Positions 4,843 to 8,849 of a stretch of 8,849 bases of DNA are shown in pieces. The position numbers and the translations under genes are program-made. Under the pieces are notes generated by a model. It did no database searches, was not told the origin of the DNA, and worked only from the letters and a program-made list of their open reading frames with translations. Every line of letters begins with the position of its first letter. Position 1 is the stretch's first letter. This DNA is from Halalkaliarchaeum sp036625675. Lineage in GTDB: Archaea; Halobacteriota; Halobacteria; Halobacteriales; Haloferacaceae. Location: the NCBI GenBank assembly GCA_036625675.1, contig JAZKTH010000108.1:1-8849 (forward strand), in the 5' to 3' direction.

Positions 4843-6750
4843 TCAGGCGGAGTAGTAGTACTCGCCGTCGCGTTTTTGCTGGCGATCCTTCTGCGAGCCG
4901 GGCTTGTTGATCCGCGGTCGCCCCGTGCGCTCGTCCCGGCGGAAGGTCACCTCCAGATCAGAGAGGAAGTCGTTCATCCCCTCGCGCATCGCCTGCGGCC
5001 GCGAGGCGTGGCCCTCGACCGCCGGCTCACCGTCGAAGACCATCAGCCGATCGGCGAGCAGATCGATCATGTAGATGTCGTGGTCGATCACCATCACGGT
5101 CGCGTCGTGGTTCTCGGCGTACCGCCGGATCGCCGAGGTCGCCTCCACCCGCTGGTCGACGTCCAGGTGGGCCGACGGCTCGTCGAGCAGGTACAGATCC
5201 GCCTCCTCAGAGAGGCACGCGGCGATCGCCACCCGCTGGCGCTCGCCGCCCGAGAGGTCGGTCAGGTTCTGCTCCATCACGCGATCGAGCTGGAGCGGCT
5301 GGGCGATCTCGGTGTTCCAGTAGGAGGTGCCGAACTCGTCGGTGATCGAGGAGAGGAAGGCGTCCACGCGCATCGGCTGGTCGATCTCGACGTACTGGGG
5401 CTTGTACGCGATGTCGAGCCGGAAGTCGAGGTCCCCCCTGTCGGGGTCGAGTCGACCGGCGAACAGCTTCGCCAGCGTCGACTTCCCGATCCCGTTCGGG
5501 CCCACGATCCCCAGCACCTCCGACTCGTAGACGGTGCCCCCCTCGACGGTGAGCTCGAACTCCCCCTCCCCGTAGGAGTGGTAGAGGTCGGGATACGCCA
5601 CGAGCGGCTGCCCGGTCGTCGCGGTCCGGGGAGCGTGCTCCTCGAACTCGATCCGGGTGGGCCGAATCCGCATGTTCTCGTTGTCGAGGTAGCCCTCCAG
5701 ATACTCGTTGATCCCGTTTCGCACCGACTTGGGGTCGGTGATGACACCGAACGCGCCCGGTTCCCCGTACCCCACGTGCAGGGAGTCGGCGAGGAGATCC
5801 AGAATCGCGAGGTCGTGCTCGACCACGAGCATCGACCGGTCCTCCGTCTCGGCCAGTTCCTGGATCAGCCGGGCGACGGTCATCCGCTGGCTGATGTCGA
5901 GGTACGGCGTGATCTCGTCCAGGAAGTAGAAGTCCGCCTCCCGGGCCAGCGCGGCCGCGATCGCGACCCGCTGGAGCTCGCCGCCGGAGATCGAGTCGAT
6001 CGACTGGTCCATCACCGGCTCGATGCCGAGCCGCTCGACGATCCGGTCCAGTTCGCCCCGCTCGTCGGTCCGATCGAGCAGGTCGCGGGTCCGCCCGGAG
6101 AACTGCTCCGGGATCCGGTCGACGTACTGCGGCTTGCGCGAGACGGTGACGTCGCCGGCGAGCAGCCGTTCCAGGTAGTTTTGCAGCTCCCGGCCACGGA
6201 ACCGGTCCAGCACCGGCTCCCAGGCCGGGTCGGTCTCCTCGATGTCGGCCGAGCTCGCGGCGCCACCCCCGGGGGCGGTTCCATCGCGGGCCCCGGGTTC
6301 CTCGCCCGCGCCGGCCCCGCTTCGGTTCCCGGTCACCCCCAGGTTCGGGACGAGTTCACCGGCGAGCACGTGGACGGCGGTCGACTTCCCGATCCCGTTC
6401 GGCCCGAGGATCCCCGTCACCTTCCCGGACTGGGGTAGCGGGAGCCCGTACAGCGCGAACGCGTTCTCCCCGTACCGGTGGACGGGATCCTCCTCGAGTT
6501 CGGAGGGGAGGTTCCGGATCTCGATCGCGTCGAACGGACACTTCTCGACGCAGATACCGCAGGTCTCGCCCAGACAGATCTCCTCGGAGATGCGGATCTG
6601 GTCGGGGTCGCCCTCCTCGGCGTCCTCGCCGCGGAGCGTGATGCACTCCTTGCCGGTCCGGTTCGGCGGGCAGTAGTTCGCACACTCGTAGTTGCACCGG
6701 TCCGGCTGACAGCGATCCAGGTCCACGACCGCGATGCTGTCGTCGGCCAT
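4843..6750 (-). CDS. abce1: Ribosome recycling ATPase ABCE1 (RNase L inhibitor homologue, RLI)
   Basis: ABCE1 is a soluble twin-ATPase that splits post-termination ribosomes. The 635 residues run in family order. An N-terminal Fe-S domain holds eight cysteines in two ferredoxin-like groups (Cys14/19/23/27 and Cys59/64/67/71, plus Cys36). NBD1 has Walker A GPNGIGKST (116-124), signature SGGELQR (255-261), Walker B FYFLDE (274-279) and H-loop His312. The hinge is NGINEYLEGYL. NBD2 has an identical Walker A (417-425), LSGGERQR (499-506), LYLLDE (519-524) and His557. About 39 residues separate PNL (135-137) from Trp177, where I recall fewer than ten in relatives; the extra part (about 139-170) is Gly/Ala/Ser/acidic low-complexity sequence. 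NBD1 has DEITPYLD where many homologues have DEPSSYLD. The ATG is one base after the EMC6-like stop (TAG-T-ATG), indicating a coupled operon. Confidence 0.96.
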   Translation of the reverse strand: MADDSIAVVDLDRCQPDRCNYECANYCPPNRTGKECITLRGEDAEEGDPDQIRISEEICLGETCGICVEKCPFDAIEIRNLPSELEEDPVHRYGENAFALYGLPLPQSGKVTGILGPNGIGKSTAVHVLAGELVPNLGVTGNRSGAGAGEEPGARDGTAPGGGAASSADIEETDPAWEPVLDRFRGRELQNYLERLLAGDVTVSRKPQYVDRIPEQFSGRTRDLLDRTDERGELDRIVERLGIEPVMDQSIDSISGGELQRVAIAAALAREADFYFLDEITPYLDISQRMTVARLIQELAETEDRSMLVVEHDLAILDLLADSLHVGYGEPGAFGVITDPKSVRNGINEYLEGYLDNENMRIRPTRIEFEEHAPRTATTGQPLVAYPDLYHSYGEGEFELTVEGGTVYESEVLGIVGPNGIGKSTLAKLFAGRLDPDRGDLDFRLDIAYKPQYVEIDQPMRVDAFLSSITDEFGTSYWNTEIAQPLQLDRVMEQNLTDLSGGERQRVAIAACLSEEADLYLLDEPSAHLDVDQRVEATSAIRRYAENHDATVMVIDHDIYMIDLLADRLMVFDGEPAVEGHASRPQAMREGMNDFLSDLEVTFRRDERTGRPRINKPGSQKDRQQKRDGEYYYSA

Positions 6751-6751
6751 A

Positions 6752-7066
6752 CTACAGCGCCACTTCCGAGGTGAGCAGGACGGTGTAGGTGATGAACCAC
6801 AGCGTGAAGGTCATGAACGTGACGTAGAGGTTGTCCTTCACGCCGAAGTCCGACACGTCGATGCCGACGAGCTTGAGCAGCGGGAACTGCACCAGGACGA
6901 ACCCGGCCATCACGATCACCGCGTACGTGTTCTGTGCCGCGTCCGGCGTGGTCCCGAACAGGTACGCGGAGCCGAGCGCGGCCGCGATGCCCGCCAGGGA
7001 CGCGACCGTCGTGACCGTCACCCCCCGCGCGTGATCGGAGAACCTGGACGACGTCTCGGTTGCCAT
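6752..7066 (-). CDS. EMC6-like three-helix membrane protein
   Basis: This 104-residue protein has a short polar N-terminus (1-15) and three hydrophobic segments at about 16-38, 46-68 and 79-101. The loop after the second helix is KLVGIDVSDFGVKDN, and the third helix is rich in aromatic and threonine residues (FMTFTLWFITYT). The size, helix pattern and YVTFMTFTLWFITY segment fit the archaeal proteins related to EMC6, a core subunit of the eukaryotic ER membrane protein complex that inserts helices into membranes. This rests on pattern memory, since short membrane proteins align poorly. It is the first gene of a two-gene unit with ABCE1, one base apart, with a leaderless-type promoter at 7091-7095. 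A link between translation and membrane insertion is an inference from that pairing. A generic small membrane protein is the alternative. Confidence 0.65.
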   Translation of the reverse strand: MATETSSRFSDHARGVTVTTVASLAGIAAALGSAYLFGTTPDAAQNTYAVIVMAGFVLVQFPLLKLVGIDVSDFGVKDNLYVTFMTFTLWFITYTVLLTSEVAL

Positions 7067-7090
7067 ACCGGTGAGTGGGTGAGCCGGCGC

Positions 7091-7095
7091 AAAAA
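7091..7095 (-). promoter_or_regulatory. TATA-like element of the EMC6-like/ABCE1 operon
   Basis: The minus strand reads CGGCTTTTTGCG, with the T-run centred 27 bases before the ATG at 7066. The 119-base gap (7067-7185) to the winged-helix gene also holds ATAAA at 7132-7136, too far for a leaderless start. It holds a small ACCGC/GCGGT stem (7145-7149, 7159-7163) just past the winged-helix stop, which may help end that transcript, and a near-repeat of GGCTCCCG (about 7164-7180). Confidence 0.55.
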
Positions 7096-7185
7096 GCCGT
7101 TCGTTTGGCGGTGCCCGGTCGTCGGGGATCCATAAACCACTACAACCGCCATTATGACGCGGTGGCTCCCGACGGCTCCCGGAAA

Positions 7186-7479
7186 TCAGTCGGCGTCGGC
7201 AGCACAGGGGTCCGCATCCGCGTCGTCGCCGATGAACTCGTCGGCGGCGCCGTTCAGTTGATACAGGTTCTGCCGGGCGTCCGCGAAGTAGACGTCCTCG
7301 TCCACGACGCCGATCTCCTCGAGCCGTTCGAGCGCGTAGCGCACCGTGCGTGCAGAAAGCATGGACTCCTCGACGATCCCCTTCTGCGTCAGGGAGCCGT
7401 TGTACTCGAGCACCTTGAACACGAGTTTGGCACTCGGCGGGAGATCCTCGAGACTCTCCGATTCGGATCCTGCCATCAT
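7186..7479 (-). CDS. Small winged helix-turn-helix transcriptional regulator
   Basis: This 97-residue soluble protein is essentially one winged-helix domain (about 13-74). LPPSAKLVFKVLEYNG forms the first helix, LTQKGIVEES the second, and LSARTVRYALERLEEIG (41-57) is the recognition helix. The hairpin wing is VVDEDVYFADARQNLYQL. The C-terminal tail (82-97) is almost wholly acidic, GDDADADPCAADAD, with no sensing domain. It resembles the MarR/ArsR-like single-domain regulators common in haloarchaea; I cannot name its ligand or targets. Two adjacent ATG codons (7479 and 7476) can start it, and the first sits 27 bases from a clear TATA box. It is divergent from pabB over a 108-base gap, so regulation of itself and pabB is a reasonable but unproven idea. 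The same frame is open far upstream on the minus strand, but that part is only antisense to pabB. Confidence 0.8.
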   Translation of the reverse strand: MMAGSESESLEDLPPSAKLVFKVLEYNGSLTQKGIVEESMLSARTVRYALERLEEIGVVDEDVYFADARQNLYQLNGAADEFIGDDADADPCAADAD

Positions 7480-7503
7480 TACGAATCGAAAGGGTCCGTG
7501 CTC

Positions 7504-7508
7504 ATAAA
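7504..7508 (-). promoter_or_regulatory. TATA box of the winged-helix regulator gene
   Basis: The minus strand reads GGTTTATGAGC, a good haloarchaeal TATA element centred 27 bases before the ATG at 7479, implying a leaderless mRNA. AATCGA at 7484-7489 and its complement TCGATT at 7515-7520 flank it symmetrically and could be an operator. TCGAAA also recurs at 7486-7491 and 7526-7531. These are short and not individually convincing. Confidence 0.65.
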
Positions 7509-7555
7509 CCTTGCTCGATTGCGGGTCGAAACCACGGCTCCGGCCGCCCGTCGGA

Positions 7556-7563
7556 ATCTTTTC
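7556..7563 (+). promoter_or_regulatory. TATA-like element of pabB
   Basis: ATCTTTTC is centred about 28 bases before the pabB ATG at 7588. It is the only A/T-rich patch on this side of the divergent gap and fits a leaderless start. A GGGGAG stretch (7579-7584) lies only three bases from the ATG, too close for a standard Shine-Dalgarno interaction. Confidence 0.55.
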
Positions 7564-7587
7564 GTCCGGGCGACCCAACGGGGAGCC

Positions 7588-8849
7588 ATGCGCATCGCCG
7601 TGGAAACCGACCGAGCCGCGTTCCGCGCGGCGGCCGCCGACGTCCCGCCCGGGACGCGAGTCCCGGTGGAAGTCCGGGTGACCGTTCCGGATCCGTACGA
7701 GGCGTATCGGCGCGCGCGAGAGGGGCCGGGGGGAATCTATCTGGAGACCACCGGCGGACAGTCCGGCTGGGGCTACTTCGGCGTCGACCCGATCGAGCGG
7801 CTGACCGTCGGGGCCGACGCCGTCGTCGCCGACCGGGGAGCCGGTGGGAGTGAAGACGCGTACGCCGACTACCGCCGGCCGTCGCCGACGCTGTCGGCGC
7901 TGGCTGGCCTCCTGGACGGCGGGCGACTCGCTCGCGGGGAGTGTGAGGTGCCGTACCCCTGCGGCGTCGTCGGCTGGCTCTCGTACGACGTCGCCCGCGA
8001 ACTGGAGACGCTCCCCGAGCAGACCGTCGACGAACGGGGACTCCCGAGGCTCCAGGCGGCGGTGTTCGACCGGCTGGCCGCCTGGGAGGAGCCACACGGA
8101 GGGGACGTGACGCTTCACGTCACCGCGTGTCCGACGGTCGGCGGCTCGGACGCCGGGACGGACGGCGACCTCGAGGCGACCCGCGACGACCGCGACACCG
8201 CCTACGACGCGGCAGTCGAGCGCGCCCGCGACCTGGCCGAACGGGCGCTCGAGGGGGATCCCGGCGTCGGTCCCGCCCCGGTCGACGCCGCCGAGGCCCG
8301 GTTCGAGAGCGACTGCGGCCCGGCCGCGTTCGCCGACCGAGTTCGGCAGGTCAAAGAGTACATCCGCGACGGCGACACCTTCCAGGCCAACATCTCCCAG
8401 CGGCTCGTCGCCCCGGCGGCAGTCCATCCAGTCGAAGCGTACGACGCGCTGAGGGAGGTCAACCCGGCACCGTACTCCGGGCTGCTGGAGTTCGCGCGCG
8501 ACCCCGGGGGCGGGGACGACGTCTCCGGCGTCGACCTGGTGAGCGCCTCCCCGGAACTGCTGTTGCACCGCGAGGGACGGCGGCTCGTCACGGAGCCCAT
8601 CGCCGGCACCCGGCCGCGCGGCGACTCGCCGGCGGCCGACGCCGACTACGAGCGGGACCTTCTGGTCGACGAGAAGGAGCGGGCGGAACACGCGATGCTC
8701 GTCGACCTGGAGCGGAACGACCTCGGGAAGGTGTGCGAGTACGGCTCGGTCGAGGTGTCGGAGTACCGCCGGGTCGATCGCTACTCGGAGGTGATGCACC
8801 TGGTGTCGCTGGTGGAGGGAACCGCCGCCCCCGACGTCGGGCTCGCCGA
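7588..8849 (+). CDS. pabB: Aminodeoxychorismate synthase component I, PabB (3' end outside window)
   Basis: The frame is open from ATG 7588 to the window end, giving 420 codons of a chorismate-utilising enzyme and lacking perhaps the last 70-110 residues. PabB makes 4-amino-4-deoxychorismate from chorismate and ammonia, usually with the glutaminase PabA, en route to p-aminobenzoate. The N-terminal domain contains IYLETTGGQSGWGYFG (50-65). The C-terminal catalytic domain contains YIRDGDTFQANISQRL (258-273), SASPELLL (319-326), PIAGTRPRG (337-345), DEKERAEHAMLVDLERNDLG (361-380) and YSEVMHLVS (399-407). The family includes anthranilate synthase TrpE, and PIAGT with alanine occurs in both; E. 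coli PabB has lysine there. TrpE's tryptophan-site motif LLES is absent (YLETT here), which favours PabB. It is divergent from the winged-helix gene; pabA may follow beyond the window. Confidence 0.82.
   Translation, partial: MRIAVETDRAAFRAAAADVPPGTRVPVEVRVTVPDPYEAYRRAREGPGGIYLETTGGQSGWGYFGVDPIERLTVGADAVVADRGAGGSEDAYADYRRPSPTLSALAGLLDGGRLARGECEVPYPCGVVGWLSYDVARELETLPEQTVDERGLPRLQAAVFDRLAAWEEPHGGDVTLHVTACPTVGGSDAGTDGDLEATRDDRDTAYDAAVERARDLAERALEGDPGVGPAPVDAAEARFESDCGPAAFADRVRQVKEYIRDGDTFQANISQRLVAPAAVHPVEAYDALREVNPAPYSGLLEFARDPGGGDDVSGVDLVSASPELLLHREGRRLVTEPIAGTRPRGDSPAADADYERDLLVDEKERAEHAMLVDLERNDLGKVCEYGSVEVSEYRRVDRYSEVMHLVSLVEGTAAPDVGLA

Noticed and set aside
4333..6438. A 701-codon plus-strand open frame, mostly antisense to ABCE1
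   Set aside because: Long antisense frames are expected in GC-rich DNA. The translation is low-complexity Arg/Gly/Val-rich with no family motif, while the minus strand encodes a complete ABCE1.
7154..7261. A 35-codon plus-strand frame behind an ATAAAC element
   Set aside because: It lies largely antisense to the winged-helix gene, is Ser/Ala-rich as expected by chance, and resembles no known protein.
7480..8799. Upstream extension of the winged-helix gene to about 537 codons
   Set aside because: The extension is antisense to pabB, and the real protein starts at the paired ATG codons 27 bases from a TATA box.
1..8849. Mobile elements, CRISPR arrays, toxin-antitoxin pairs, defence genes, tRNA or rRNA genes
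   Set aside because: None seen: no transposase or integrase motifs, no regularly spaced direct repeats, no tRNA-like cloverleaf. The genes are core haloarchaeal functions.

Overview
This is an ordinary, gene-dense chromosomal stretch from a haloarchaeon (class Halobacteria). The DNA is very GC-rich with a strong G/C preference at third codon positions. The proteins are acidic. The archaeal/eukaryotic-type information genes L31e, L39e, aIF6 and ABCE1/RLI are present. Most first-in-operon genes have a short A/T-rich element about 27 bases before the start codon and no Shine-Dalgarno sequence, which is the haloarchaeal leaderless arrangement. The genus cannot be fixed from the sequence; a Halorubrum-like member of Haloferacales is only a guess.

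Layout. Bases 1-55 hold the last 17 codons of a plus-strand gene, probably adenosylhomocysteinase. A hairpin-rich gap and an A/T-rich promoter lead into nikR, a nickel-responsive ribbon-helix-helix regulator with all four expected nickel ligands (171-593, +). It converges on a tightly packed minus-strand translation operon: rpl39e, rpl31e, aIF6 (transcribed from 1681 down to 590). The nikR and aIF6 stop codons share one CTAG. Further right on the minus strand is hemB, the zinc-type porphobilinogen synthase (1780-2805), with its own promoter.

Divergent from hemB is a plus-strand pair: a DedA/VTT-family membrane protein (2922-3485) and a membrane-bound, processive-type family 2 glycosyltransferase (3530-4819). 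The glycosyltransferase converges on a minus-strand pair: a three-helix EMC6-like membrane protein (6752-7066) followed one base later by the ribosome-recycling ATPase ABCE1/RLI (4843-6750). At the right end a small winged-helix regulator (7186-7479, -) and pabB (aminodeoxychorismate synthase component I, from 7588, +, running off the window) are transcribed divergently from a 108-base gap.

How the genes fit together. Three themes recur: translation (L39e, L31e, aIF6, ABCE1), cofactor biosynthesis (HemB for tetrapyrroles, PabB for folate-type p-aminobenzoate, possibly SAH hydrolase for the methyl cycle) and membrane or cell-surface work (DedA, glycosyltransferase, EMC6-like protein). I found no mobile element, CRISPR array, tRNA or rRNA. 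No clearly undescribed system stands out. The best leads are the EMC6-like/ABCE1 operon, the DedA/glycosyltransferase pair, an unusual low-complexity insertion in ABCE1, and a possible NikR autoregulatory dyad.
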